A DNA stretch of 64,000 nucleotides from Streptomyces sp. NRRL B-24484 (GCF_000717715.1 NZ_JOAI01000019.1:1-64000), one strand, 5' to 3'; shown: positions 28,815-37,745, counted from the stretch's first letter. Notes: a model not told the origin generated them from the sequence alone. Program-made: numbers and translations.

Positions 28815-29122
28815 TGTCCGCGCGAGCAGCGGGCATCTCAGTTGTCCTGGAAGGACGCCATCTTCATGCTGGTCGACGACCTCAACGACACCGACAACAC
28901 GTTCGTTGTCATCCAGCCGACGAGGACGACCCGGTCTGGTACGTCTCGGTGGCTGTCTTCGACGAAGGCGGCTACGAGATCGTCCGCCGCGACGCGAGCC
29001 GTCGCGAACACGACGTGGCAACCGAGACCGGCATCGGCACAATCGCTCGCGACCTCATCCTCTGGCTGGCCGCCCGAAGCTTTCCAGGACGACCAAGCAG
29101 ACGCAGCGTCGACGCCTTCTGA
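28815..29122 (+). pseudogene. Frameshifted hypothetical protein
   Basis: The first frame reads SWKDAIFMLVDDLNDTDNTF and VVIQP. After a shift near 28917 a second frame continues DEDDPVWYVSVAVFDEGGYE, then REHDVATETGIGTIARDLIL. Together they form one coherent acidic protein of about 100 residues. I see no ATG in the first frame (TTG 28842 is possible). I do not recognise the family; a chaperone or immunity role would be a guess. Confidence 0.4.
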
Positions 29123-29124
29123 AA

Positions 29125-29162
29125 CAGGCCCCAGGGCGAAACACTTCGCCCTGGGCGGCCTG
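29125..29162. terminator. Terminator hairpin
   Basis: CAGGCC and CCAGGGCGAA pair with TTCGCCCTGG and GGCCTG around an ACAC loop, with a two-base bulge. It follows the stop at 29122 by two bases. Confidence 0.65.
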
Positions 29163-29270
29163 TGCCGGCGCGAGAGCGGCGAAGCGACCCAGTGGGTGCG
29201 GCCCCGCTGCTGGTTGCGCCGCCCCCGCCTCCGTACCTGGAGGCCCGGAGCCGAGGCCGTCAGCCACCAG

Positions 29271-29561
29271 TCAGTTGAGGTGGAATCCGACGGACGGTCC
29301 GTTGGCCCGGTATCCCCCCGCCCGGGTGTACTCGGTGGTGCTGATGGAGAACGTCTGGCCCGGGAAGCGGGCGTAGACGTCGGGGCTGGGCAGTTGCAGC
29401 CCCGCGGTGAAGCGGCCCTCGCTGTCGGTGCCGGCCCCGCCCATCTGGCTCGCGTGGAAGACGAACCTCACCGTCCCGTTGCGGATGAATCCGGAGCCGG
29501 TGAGGGTGACGGTCGTACGCATCGATCCGCTCCGGGGGCTGATGTCGAGCGTCCTGGGCAC
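29271..29561 (-). CDS. Small IPT/TIG-like protein
   Basis: A 96-residue protein starting at GTG 29561. The sequence LDISPRSGSMRTTVTLTGSG, then FIRNGTVRFVF and GRFTAGLQLP, is the Ig-like IPT/TIG or bacterial Ig pattern. It ends PSVGFHLN. No signal peptide is visible, so it may be a detached domain or a small cytoplasmic protein. A GGGGAG lies nine bases before the start. It is convergent with the frameshifted gene at 28815 across a terminator. Confidence 0.55.
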   Translation of the reverse strand: MPRTLDISPRSGSMRTTVTLTGSGFIRNGTVRFVFHASQMGGAGTDSEGRFTAGLQLPSPDVYARFPGQTFSISTTEYTRAGGYRANGPSVGFHLN

Positions 29562-29569
29562 GTCCCGCG

Positions 29570-29929
29570 GCTCCCCGGCCTCCCCGCCCGGGCGGCCACC
29601 GGACCTGGAGGCTGTGGGTCGTCGGGCCGCTCGGCACCACCGGCACCTGGGCGAACCGCCTCTACCCGCACCGAGTCCTCACCCACCGCATCCGCGTCAT
29701 CGAGGAGGCCGAGTCCTGGCCGGCGCTCGGCCCGCGCGGCCGCGACGTCCTCGACCTGATCGACCACCAGCTCCCCGCGCTCGCCCGCACCTGGGCCGAG
29801 ACTCACCGAGGTCATGACGAACTGCAGTCCGGCAAGGTCGAGTTGACTCATCCGGTTCCCATCGCGCGGCGCTCGGCCCCAGCGAATCACGCCACCGGCG
29901 GGCGGGCCGGACGCCGCGGCCGCGGCTGA
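29570..29929 (+). other. Open frame fragment without a start, unrecognised
   Basis: A frame with good coding character (RTWRLWVVGPLGTTGTWANR, then VLTHRIRVIEEAESWPALGP, DVLDLIDHQLPALARTWAET) ends at TGA 29927. No plausible start exists in the window and its upstream part is the antisense of the neighbouring gene. It is probably the 3' piece of a lost gene. The stretch 29930-30226 ahead of the DyP operon shows no gene. Confidence 0.25.
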
Positions 29930-30226
29930 CCCCACCGGGTGTCGGCCGATCGATGCACCGGCCGTCCCGCGGGCGGATCGGCGGATCCGGCACTGGGCCG
30001 TCCGGGCGGGGGCGCACCCGCTCACTCGGGGGCGGCCGAGGCGCGGCGCGCGGCCCGCCGCGGGCCCCGTGCGCTGCGCCGACGGAGTGGTGGTGCGGCT
30101 GATTTTCCGGCAAGTCCGTGCCCGAACAAACCCGCACGTGGGAACCATTCTGCAGCCCCCGCCGGGGCCCTCGGGAGGCGTGTCGCGGCGCGCGGGCCGC
30201 CCCGGCGGCGGCCCATGGTGGGGCGC

Positions 30227-31846
30227 ATGGCTATCGACCTGAAGCAGACCGGGATCGATCCGGACCTGCCGACCATCCCCCCGACCCGCAACACCCAGGA
30301 GGCCGTCCGGGCCGCCCTGGGCGACCTGCAGGGCAACATCCTGCAGAGCCACGGCCGCGACCACAGCCGCCACCTGTTCATCACCTTCGCCACCGCCGGC
30401 GCCGACGACCGGCAGAAGTCGCGGCAGTGGCTGGCCTCGCTGGCCCGGCCCGAGTACATCACCTCGGCCCTGACCCAGTACGAGGAGGCGAACAGCTACC
30501 GCGACACGCTGCGGACCCTCGACCGCAACGGCGCGATCACCGCCGCCGACCGCACCGCGATGATCCTCTCCGCCAGCACCGTCTTCGTCGGCGCGCTGGT
30601 CTCCGCCGACGGCTACCGCGACCTGCGGCTCGGCGCCGACCTCACACCGGACGACCCGTCCTTCGCCGCCGGCGCCAAGAACCGGGTGACGGTCCTCAAC
30701 GACCCGCCGGTGACCGCCTGGGAGCCCGCCTTCCAGGCCACCCTGCACGCGCTGGTGATCGTCGCCGACGACGACCCGACACTGCGCATCGACCCGCTGG
30801 TGGCGCAGCTGGAGCAGCAGCTCGCTGCCATCGGCGCCACGGTCGCCGAGGAGACCGGCACCGCCATGCGCTTCGACGCGCAGGGCAACCCCGGCCCGAC
30901 CGGGAACGTCCACGAGCACTTCGGCTTCGCGGACGGCGTGAGCCAGCCGCTCTTCCTCGCCCGCGACATCGCACGGGCCAGGACGCTCAACGGCGGCATC
31001 GACGTCTACGACCCGAGCGCGCCGCTGGACCAGGTGCTGGTCAAGGACCCGGCCGGCGGCGGCGACGGCTACGGCTCCTACTTCGTCTACCGCAAGCTCG
31101 AGCAGGACGTGGCCGGGTTCCGCGGCGACGAGAAGGCCCTCGCCCTGGAGATCGCCCAGCAGGCCGACCCCAAGGCGCAGGACCCCACGGACGCAGACAT
31201 CGCCCTGGCCGGCGCGTACATGGTCGGCCGGTTCAAGGACGGTACGCCGGTGGTCGAGCAGCAGGTGCCGGGGCTGGCCTCACTGCCGAACAACTTCAGC
31301 TACGACCGGGACGTCGACGCGGTGCGCTGCCCGCTCGCCTCGCACGTCCGCAAGGTCAACCCGCGCGGCGACAAGCAGCGCCAGTTCGGGGTGCCGCTCA
31401 CCCAGGAGCGGACCCAGCGGATCGCCCGGCGCGGCATCAGCTTCGGCCCGGCGACGCTGGACCCGGCGCCCACCGACTCCGTCGGCCTGCTGTTCCTGTG
31501 CGCGCAGAGCAGCATCCCGGACCAGTTCGAGTTCATCCAGGCGCTCTGGTCGAACTTCGAGCAGTTCCTCGAGCCCGGCACCGGCCTGGACGCGGTGATC
31601 GGCCAACTTCCGCCGTCGGAATCCCGCGGCCAGGCGCTCGAACAGCCCTGGCCCAAGGTGTACGGCTCGCACAACCAGCTGGACTTCTCCCAGCAGCCGC
31701 CCGCCCCCACCAGCCCCTTCTTCCCGAAGCGGGTCGGCCAGCGGGTGACCATGCGCGGCGGCGAGTACTTCTTCGTGCCGAGCCTGAGCGCGCTGAAGCG
31801 CTTCGGCACGGTGGTCGAGTCGGCCGCGAACGGAGCCGGGGCGTGA
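30227..31846 (+). CDS. DyP-type heme peroxidase
   Basis: Heme peroxidase of the dye-decolorising family, using hydrogen peroxide to oxidise an unknown substrate. The 539-residue length fits the larger C/D-type DyPs. Visible motifs are the GxxDG signature in HFGFADGVSQP (Asp236, distal acid) and the proximal heme histidine in CPLASHVRKVNPRG (His373), with a downstream RRGISFG. There is no Tat or Sec signal, so it should act in the cytoplasm. The start is ATG 30227; an in-frame ATG at 30215 is possible. It opens the six-gene operon, and its stop overlaps the GTG of the next gene. No encapsulin-targeting tail is evident. Confidence 0.9.
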   Translation: MAIDLKQTGIDPDLPTIPPTRNTQEAVRAALGDLQGNILQSHGRDHSRHLFITFATAGADDRQKSRQWLASLARPEYITSALTQYEEANSYRDTLRTLDRNGAITAADRTAMILSASTVFVGALVSADGYRDLRLGADLTPDDPSFAAGAKNRVTVLNDPPVTAWEPAFQATLHALVIVADDDPTLRIDPLVAQLEQQLAAIGATVAEETGTAMRFDAQGNPGPTGNVHEHFGFADGVSQPLFLARDIARARTLNGGIDVYDPSAPLDQVLVKDPAGGGDGYGSYFVYRKLEQDVAGFRGDEKALALEIAQQADPKAQDPTDADIALAGAYMVGRFKDGTPVVEQQVPGLASLPNNFSYDRDVDAVRCPLASHVRKVNPRGDKQRQFGVPLTQERTQRIARRGISFGPATLDPAPTDSVGLLFLCAQSSIPDQFEFIQALWSNFEQFLEPGTGLDAVIGQLPPSESRGQALEQPWPKVYGSHNQLDFSQQPPAPTSPFFPKRVGQRVTMRGGEYFFVPSLSALKRFGTVVESAANGAGA

Positions 31847-33303
31847 GCGGCCACCACCGTGCCGTCGACGCCCTCGCCCGGAGCCTGAGCGGCTACGTCT
31901 GCGAGCCGGGCAGCGCCGACTACGCCCGGACGGTGGAGATCGACAACGGCCGCACCCGGACGCCCCCGGCCTACGTGGTGCGCGCCAACTCGGTCGCCGA
32001 CGTCGCCCGGGCCATCGCCTTCGCCCGCGAGCTCGAACTGCCGATGACCGTCCGCGGCGGCGGCCACAGCGCCGCCGGGTACTGCCTCAACCGCGGCGGC
32101 GTCGTGCTGGACCTCGGGCTGATGAAGGGCATCGCACTCGACCGGGACACCGACCGGCTGCGGGTCCGGATGGGCGCGATCTGGAGCGACGTCTACGGAT
32201 ACGTCTCCCGCAACGCGACCCCGCTGATCCCGATCGGCGGCGGCTGCCTCACCGTCGGCCTGCCCGGCTTCCTCCAGGGCGGCGGCTACAGCTTCGTCTC
32301 CCGCTCCTACGGCCTCGGCAGCGACAACGTCCTCGAGATCAAGCTGGTCGACGCCGCGGGCCGGCTGCGGACCCTGACCGCCGACGCCCCCGACCCCGCC
32401 GACCGGGACCTCTTCTGGGCCTGCCGCGGCGGAGGCGGCGGCAACTTCGGCGTCGCCGTCGAGATGACCCTCCAACTGCACACGCCCGCGGCCGCGACCG
32501 TGATGGGCGGCGAGCTGTCCTACCCGCTGGAGCGCGCCCAGGAGGTGATCGCCGCGTACGACGCCTGGGCGAAGGACGTCCCGCAGGCGATGGCCGCCTA
32601 CGGCTACGTCGGGCGCGACCCCGACCCGGCGGACCCGACCCGGAAGGTTCCCACCTTCCGGATCACCCCGGTCTTCAACGGGGAGTACGCCGACGGCGTC
32701 GACCTGCTGCAGCCGATGCTGCGCCTGCACCCGTTCAACGTGAGCGTCTACTCGATGCCGCTGCCCACCTGGGAGGCCACCATCGGCCGCTCCACCCTGG
32801 TCGGCGACCGCCAGGCGTACATCCGCTCCGGGGTGATCGGCGAGGACGGCTGGCGCGGCGACATGATCGAGGCCCTCCAGGACGCGATGGAGAACGCCCC
32901 CTCGCCGGACAGCTTCGTGGTGTGGACCCACGGCCGCGGCAAGGTCATGCACCCCGACGGCGACAACCACGGGCCCTACCCGCACCGCGACAAGCGCTAC
33001 GTCTTCGAGCTCAAGGCGATCTGGACCGACCCGGCCGACACCCGCACCAACGTGGAGTGGGCCTTCGACGTCGGCGAGGCGCTCAGCGCCGACTTCCAGG
33101 GCGCCTACGTCAACTACATCGACCCGCTGCAGAAGGACTGGGCGGTCGCCTACTACGGCGACAACCTGGCCCGGCTGAAGGCGATCAAGGCGGCCGCCGA
33201 CCCCAGCGGCTTCTTCCGCTTCCAGCAGTCGGTCGACTCCGCCTTCGAGCCGGACCTGAGCCGCCCGCTCGACCTGAGCCCGATCAACCGCACCCTCGTC
33301 TGA
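31843..33303 (+). CDS. FAD-binding BBE-type oxidoreductase
   Basis: Flavoprotein oxidase or dehydrogenase of the berberine-bridge/oligosaccharide-oxidase family, 486 residues. It has a FAD_binding_4 domain with RGGGHSAAGYC (His75), then GGGCLTVGLPGFLQGGGYS (Cys135), and a C-terminal BBE segment around AYVNYIDPLQKDWAVAYYGD. His75 and Cys135 occupy the positions that hold FAD by two covalent bonds in this family, so bicovalent FAD is inferred. GTG 31843 overlaps the DyP stop by four bases, showing coupled translation. Such enzymes often make hydrogen peroxide, which could feed the DyP peroxidase. No secretion signal is present. Confidence 0.85.
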   Translation: MSGHHRAVDALARSLSGYVCEPGSADYARTVEIDNGRTRTPPAYVVRANSVADVARAIAFARELELPMTVRGGGHSAAGYCLNRGGVVLDLGLMKGIALDRDTDRLRVRMGAIWSDVYGYVSRNATPLIPIGGGCLTVGLPGFLQGGGYSFVSRSYGLGSDNVLEIKLVDAAGRLRTLTADAPDPADRDLFWACRGGGGGNFGVAVEMTLQLHTPAAATVMGGELSYPLERAQEVIAAYDAWAKDVPQAMAAYGYVGRDPDPADPTRKVPTFRITPVFNGEYADGVDLLQPMLRLHPFNVSVYSMPLPTWEATIGRSTLVGDRQAYIRSGVIGEDGWRGDMIEALQDAMENAPSPDSFVVWTHGRGKVMHPDGDNHGPYPHRDKRYVFELKAIWTDPADTRTNVEWAFDVGEALSADFQGAYVNYIDPLQKDWAVAYYGDNLARLKAIKAAADPSGFFRFQQSVDSAFEPDLSRPLDLSPINRTLV

Positions 33304-33326
33304 CCCGCACCCCCCGGGAGCACGCC

Positions 33327-33812
33327 ATGACGGACCACGGCACACCCACCCCCAGCCCCCAACAGATCTTCACCGAGCTCTCGGTGGCCCTCACCGGCTT
33401 CGACCGCGCCGAGCTGGCCGGCACCGGCCTGATCGAGAGCCACTACTCCACCCTGCTGCGGATCATCGGCGAACGCGAGGCCGGACACCTGTTCCTGGCC
33501 GCCGCCGAGGCCCTCGCCGCCGACCGCAGGAACCACGACGGCGAGGCCCTGCGCACCCGGGTCGTCGAGAACCCGCGCTACGCGCCGGTGATCATCAGCC
33601 TGATCAAGCTCTGGTACCTCGGCAGCTGGTACCCGCTCTCCGGCGGCTACCGCGACGTCAACGGATCCACCGCCGAGGACGTCGAGCACGTCGTCTCCCC
33701 GCAGGCCTACCGCGAGGGCCTGGTCTGGGTCGCCGCCGGCGCCCACCCGATGGGCGCCAAGCCGCCCGGCTTCGGCTCCTGGGCGGAGCCGCCGTCCATG
33801 CCCGTCTTCTGA
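33327..33812 (+). CDS. Sugar dehydrogenase small (gamma)-subunit-like protein
   Basis: A 161-residue helical protein resembling the small subunits that accompany membrane sugar dehydrogenases (FAD-SLDH/gluconate 2-dehydrogenase subunit 3 type). Visible blocks are FTELSVALTGFDRAELAGTG, YAPVIISLIKLWYLGSWYP and a conserved end (GAKPPGFGSWAEPPSMPVF). Unlike classical gamma subunits it has no Tat leader, so its complex should stay inside the cell. ATG 33327 follows GGGAG at seven bases. It lies directly before the GMC dehydrogenase, its likely partner, as in gamma-alpha gene pairs of FAD glucose dehydrogenases. Confidence 0.7.
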   Translation: MTDHGTPTPSPQQIFTELSVALTGFDRAELAGTGLIESHYSTLLRIIGEREAGHLFLAAAEALAADRRNHDGEALRTRVVENPRYAPVIISLIKLWYLGSWYPLSGGYRDVNGSTAEDVEHVVSPQAYREGLVWVAAGAHPMGAKPPGFGSWAEPPSMPVF

Positions 33813-33846
33813 GCCGAGGAAGCGCCACGAGGAGCGAGGAAGCGCC

Positions 33847-35838
33847 ATGAGCACCAACGACCACGACATCGTCATCGTCGGCGGCGGCATCTCCGCCGCC
33901 ACGATCGCCAAGACCGTCATCGAGAAGGCTGCCGCCCAGAGCCCGCCCCGGCACCCCCGGATCCTCATCCTGGAGGCCGGCCGGGCCACCGCGATGAGCG
34001 CCGACAAGTACGACACCTACGTGGACGCCTACCAGGCCGCACTGGCCAAGGTCCCGAACGCCCCCTACCCGGCCAGCAGTTCGGCGCCCCAGCCGGACGT
34101 GCTCGACATCGGCCGGCCGATCATGAACCCGGACGGCACCACCAAGGTGCCCAGCGACAACGGGTACTTCGTCCAGATGGGCCCGCTGCCCTTCGGCAGC
34201 GACTACGCCCGCTCCCTCGGCGGCACCACCCTGCACTGGCTCGGCACCTGCCTGCGGATGCTCCCCAACGACTTCCGGATGCGGGACACCTACGGGCACA
34301 GCGTCAACTGGCCGCTCTCGTACGAGGAGCTGAAGCCCTACTACGAGCGCGCCGAGTGGGACATCATCGGGGTGTCGGCCAACGTCGAGGACCAGGTCTA
34401 CCCCGGCATCGGCGGCGACCCGGCGAAGTTCTTCAGGAGCGCGAACACCGCGAAGTTCCCCGACGGGGCCTACCGCTTCCCGATGGAGCGGATCCCCAGC
34501 AGCTACCTCGACCAGTACCTGGCCAAGAAGTCAGCCGGCCTGGTCGTCGAACTCACCGACCGGCAGGGCCGGCCGCACACCTTCCCGATCGAGCTCAGCA
34601 ACACCCCCGTCGGCCGCAACTCCCAGCCCTCCGACGGCTACCAGGTGATCGGCGCGGTCGGCAACTTCGACCAGGGCCAGCGCTGCGAGGGCAACTCCAG
34701 CTGCATCCCGATCTGCCCCGCCCAGGCCAAGTACAACGCGCTCAAGACGCTCTACGAACTGATCGTCAAGTACCCCGACCGCGACCCGGCGGACGGCGCC
34801 CCCGCCAAGGCCCGGGTGGCCGTGCGCAGCCAGTGCGTGGTCTCCCGCGTCCGGCACACCACGCAGCCGGACGGCACGGGCACCGTCACCGGGCTCACCT
34901 ACCGGACCTGGTTCGACGACGGCAGCGCACCGGTCGAGCACACCGTCACCGCCGACACCTACGTGCTGGCCGCCAACGCCGTCGAGAACGCCACCCTGCT
35001 GCTCGCCTCCGGCGCCGCCAACCGCAGCGACCAGGTCGGCCGCAACCTGATGGACCACCCGCTGCTGCTCACCTGGGGCCTGCTCGAGGACGGCGTCGGC
35101 GCCTACCGCGGCCCCGGCTCCACCTCCGGCATCCCCGCCTTCCGGGACGGCGGCTTCCGCTCGGAACGCACCGCCTTCCGCGTCGAGATCGGCAACTGGG
35201 GCTGGAACTTCCCCGAGAACGCCCCCTACGACACCGTCCACGACCTGGTCGGCGGCGGCGAGAGCGGAGAGGTCGGCCTCTACGGCCGGGCGCTGCGCGA
35301 GCGGCTCGGCGAGATCCTGCCCGCCCAGTTCCGGATCGCCTGGGAGCTGGAGCAGGACCCCGAGCCCACCAACCGCGTCACCATCGACGACCGGTACAAG
35401 GACGCGCTCGGCAACCACCGGCCCGTCATCCACTACGACCTCTCGCCCTACGTGCGGGACGCACTGCCCTGGGCCGCCGAGGCCAGCCGGCAGCTGTTCG
35501 CCCAGCTCGGCATCGGCGAGAAGGTCCGCCGCCCCGAGTACCGGCCCGGCGACTACACCCACTACGACGCCGACGACCCGTCGGCCGTCACCCACGACGG
35601 CGTCACCTACTGGGTCCGCGGCGCCGGACACGTCGTCGGCACCCACCGGATGGGCGACGACCCGGCCACCTCCGTGGTCGACAGCCACCAGCGCAGCCAC
35701 GACCTGCCCAACCTGTACATCACCGGCTGCGGCAGCATGGCGACCCTGGGCACCTCCAACCCCACGCTCACCATGACCGCGCTGGCGCTCCGCACCGGCG
35801 ACCGGATCGCCGAGCAGCTGAAGGGGAACGACGCATGA
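33847..35838 (+). CDS. GMC-family dehydrogenase, catalytic subunit with iron-sulfur motif
   Basis: FAD-dependent alcohol or sugar dehydrogenase of 663 residues. It has an N-terminal Rossmann motif (IVIVGGGISAA), GGTTLHWLG, C-terminal catalytic GTHRMG (His600) and SNPTLTMTALAL. Cys280, Cys286 and Cys290 (CEGNSSCIPICPAQAKY) have the C-x5-C-x3-C spacing known for the 3Fe-4S cluster of bacterial FAD glucose dehydrogenases. A small subunit lies just upstream, but no cytochrome c subunit is encoded nearby. ATG 33847 has GAGGAAG five bases before it. Its stop overlaps the next ATG. The substrate is unknown. Confidence 0.85.
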   Translation: MSTNDHDIVIVGGGISAATIAKTVIEKAAAQSPPRHPRILILEAGRATAMSADKYDTYVDAYQAALAKVPNAPYPASSSAPQPDVLDIGRPIMNPDGTTKVPSDNGYFVQMGPLPFGSDYARSLGGTTLHWLGTCLRMLPNDFRMRDTYGHSVNWPLSYEELKPYYERAEWDIIGVSANVEDQVYPGIGGDPAKFFRSANTAKFPDGAYRFPMERIPSSYLDQYLAKKSAGLVVELTDRQGRPHTFPIELSNTPVGRNSQPSDGYQVIGAVGNFDQGQRCEGNSSCIPICPAQAKYNALKTLYELIVKYPDRDPADGAPAKARVAVRSQCVVSRVRHTTQPDGTGTVTGLTYRTWFDDGSAPVEHTVTADTYVLAANAVENATLLLASGAANRSDQVGRNLMDHPLLLTWGLLEDGVGAYRGPGSTSGIPAFRDGGFRSERTAFRVEIGNWGWNFPENAPYDTVHDLVGGGESGEVGLYGRALRERLGEILPAQFRIAWELEQDPEPTNRVTIDDRYKDALGNHRPVIHYDLSPYVRDALPWAAEASRQLFAQLGIGEKVRRPEYRPGDYTHYDADDPSAVTHDGVTYWVRGAGHVVGTHRMGDDPATSVVDSHQRSHDLPNLYITGCGSMATLGTSNPTLTMTALALRTGDRIAEQLKGNDA

Positions 35839-37031
35839 CCGAGCCCACCAGGATCACCAGCATCAAGGACCTGAAGGCCGCACTCCAGCTGGCCGTCGGG
35901 CTGGAGCTCAGCACCGTCCCGGTGTACCTCACCGGCCTCTACTCCATCGACACGGGAGGCAACACCGACGCGACGCAGACGATCCGCAGCGTGGTCATGG
36001 AGGAGATGCTCCACATGACGCTCGCCGCCAACGTCCTCAACGCCCTCGGCGAGATCCCCAGCACCGCACCGGTCGACTTCCACGGCCGCCGCAACCTCAG
36101 CCCGATCCCCGCCTACCCGCTGGACAGCCCGCTGGTCACCGGCATCGGCACACTCGAGCTGCTCCCGCTCACGCCCCGCGCCGTGGACGGCTTCGTCCGG
36201 ATCGAGCACCCGCTGCACGGCGCCGCCACCCTCGGCGACATCCCGGCGCAGCCGGGCGGCTTCCGCACCATCGGCGAGTTCTACGACGCCGTCGACGCCG
36301 CCCTGGCCGACCCGGCGATCTGCCCGGACAGCGCCTTCCAGCCGGTCCGCCAGATCCCCGACAGCGAGTACTACGGCGGCGCCGGACACGTCGTCGAGGT
36401 GAAGGACCGCGCCACCGCGCGGGAAGCCGTCCTGAAGATCATCGACCAGGGCGAGGGCCTGCCCGAGGAGTGCCTGCACCGGCCCGCCAAGACGGTCACC
36501 GACGCCGACCGGCTCGGCTCCGGCTGGCAGATGTACTCCCACTACGCGCGCTTCCGCGAACTGCAGGCCGGCCGCCGCTTCCGCACCGACCAGCAGGCCG
36601 GCGAGCACCCCGAGGGCGCGCTGCTGCTGATCGACTACTCCGCCGTCCGGCCGGCGCTGTACGTCCCGCGCAACGGCGACGTGGACGGCAGCCCAGAGGG
36701 CGCCGCCCTGGACGCCTTCGACCTGGCGTACTCGCACCTCGTCGACGACATCTACCGCGCCTTCGCCGGCCGGCCGGTGGAGGTCACCGACCCGCTCGAC
36801 CCGCACGCCGAGCGGGAACGGCCCGCGCTGCGGCTGGCCGTCCACGCCATGTACGGGCTGAAGAACGCGGCCACCGCCCTGATGCGCACCCCGAACCCGG
36901 CGAAGCCCGGGCACACCCTGTGCCCCCGGTTCTCCTACGTCCCGCCGGGCGGGGACCGCGACAAGCTCGTCCAGCGGCTCGAGAACCGCACCGACAACCG
37001 CACCGACAACCGAGGAGGACAGCCGCGATGA
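35835..37031 (+). CDS. Ferritin-like protein (iminophenylpyruvate dimer synthase-like)
   Basis: A 398-residue protein whose first 200 residues match the ferritin-like fold found in VioB/RebD-type enzymes and related proteins. GLELSTVPVYLTGLYSI and VVMEEMLHMTLAANVLNAL supply the acidic and histidine metal ligands. The rest (GSGWQMYSHYARFRELQAGR, AVHAMYGLKNAATALM) is shared with standalone members of this group, whose role is unclear. The C-terminus ends in a short NRTDNRTDNR repeat. ATG 35835 overlaps the GMC stop (ATGA). Its presence beside flavoenzymes suggests a metal-dependent oxidation step. Confidence 0.75.
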   Translation: MTEPTRITSIKDLKAALQLAVGLELSTVPVYLTGLYSIDTGGNTDATQTIRSVVMEEMLHMTLAANVLNALGEIPSTAPVDFHGRRNLSPIPAYPLDSPLVTGIGTLELLPLTPRAVDGFVRIEHPLHGAATLGDIPAQPGGFRTIGEFYDAVDAALADPAICPDSAFQPVRQIPDSEYYGGAGHVVEVKDRATAREAVLKIIDQGEGLPEECLHRPAKTVTDADRLGSGWQMYSHYARFRELQAGRRFRTDQQAGEHPEGALLLIDYSAVRPALYVPRNGDVDGSPEGAALDAFDLAYSHLVDDIYRAFAGRPVEVTDPLDPHAERERPALRLAVHAMYGLKNAATALMRTPNPAKPGHTLCPRFSYVPPGGDRDKLVQRLENRTDNRTDNRGGQPR

Positions 37032-37381
37032 TCTCCATCGTGACCAAGTGGTGGTGCGTGCCCGGCCGTGAGCAGGAGGCCGTGGACGCCCTGAAGGACC
37101 TGGTGCGACAGGTGGAGGAGGGCGAGCCGGACACCCTCATGTACTGCCTGCACACCGCCGTGGTGGAGGGCTCGCTGCCGCCGCCCACCCCGAGCGAGGT
37201 GATCTTCATGGGCGCCTGGACCAGCCGTCAGGCCTTCGACGACCACCGGACGGGGCCGATCTTCACGGACTGGCTGGACAAGAACCTCGACCTGTTCGTG
37301 CAGAACGACGGCAAGCTCTACGTCAGCGCCGAGTTCGCCGACCGCTTCGCCGGCTTCGTCCGCGGAGCCGCCATCGGCTGA
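37028..37381 (+). CDS. Antibiotic biosynthesis monooxygenase (ABM)-like protein
   Basis: A 117-residue dimeric ferredoxin-like barrel protein. It shows VTKWWCVPGREQEAVDALKD, LMYCLHTAVVEG and EVIFMGAWTSRQAFDDH, the ABM pattern. Such proteins oxidise aromatic rings without cofactors or act in heme or quinone handling. ATG 37028 overlaps the stop of the ferritin-like gene (ATGA), with GAGGA upstream. It closes the operon; a hairpin overlaps its stop codon. Confidence 0.75.
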   Translation: MISIVTKWWCVPGREQEAVDALKDLVRQVEEGEPDTLMYCLHTAVVEGSLPPPTPSEVIFMGAWTSRQAFDDHRTGPIFTDWLDKNLDLFVQNDGKLYVSAEFADRFAGFVRGAAIG

Positions 37382-37396
37382 CGGCCCGCCGTCAGC
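37377..37396. terminator. Terminator hairpin at the end of the redox operon
   Basis: GCTGACGGC (37377-37385) pairs exactly with GCCGTCAGC (37388-37396). The hairpin overlaps the ABM stop codon. Confidence 0.55.
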
Positions 37397-37628
37397 GTCG
37401 GAACCTGCCGCTCCGGAAGGTCCACCGGCTGCGCCGCTGCCGGGGGACGGCGGGGCGGGGGGGCGTGGGGCGGGAAGGTTCCGACGCCGGCGGCACGGCG
37501 GTGGGCGGTGCCGCCGACGGGGTGGAGAGGACGGCGGCTCCGGGCGCCGGGACCTTGGCCACCTTCGGGGTGAACCGGCCCGGCAGCTCGATCAGGTGCC
37601 GGGAGATCCAGGCCGAGGTCCAGGTCAA
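37392..37628 (-). other. Short open frame after hypothetical gene
   Basis: A frame with protein-like sequence (AELTWTSAWISRHLIELPGR, then FTPKVAKVPAP) ends at 37392. It is in phase with the gene at 37746-38720 and separated from it only by that gene's stop codon and an open stretch without ATG or GTG; TTG 37628 is the only visible start. It could be an extension lost to a premature stop or a small independent gene. Confidence 0.25.
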
Positions 37629-37745
37629 CTCGGCCTGGGGGAAGGCGAGTCGGAGGTCCGGGCAGTCGAGGGGGCTGTTCGCCGTGCGGTGTGTCCATGC
37701 GCCGATCCTTGCCGGATCCCGCCATGGTGCGGCCCGGGTGCCACC

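Noticed and set aside
30118..33303. A 1061-codon plus-strand frame
   Set aside because: Its first half is out of frame with DyP and Arg/Pro-rich; only the part from GTG 31843 is a real flavoprotein.
30227..37031. Encapsulin nanocompartment with DyP and ferritin-like cargo
   Set aside because: No encapsulin shell gene is present and neither protein ends in a recognisable targeting peptide.
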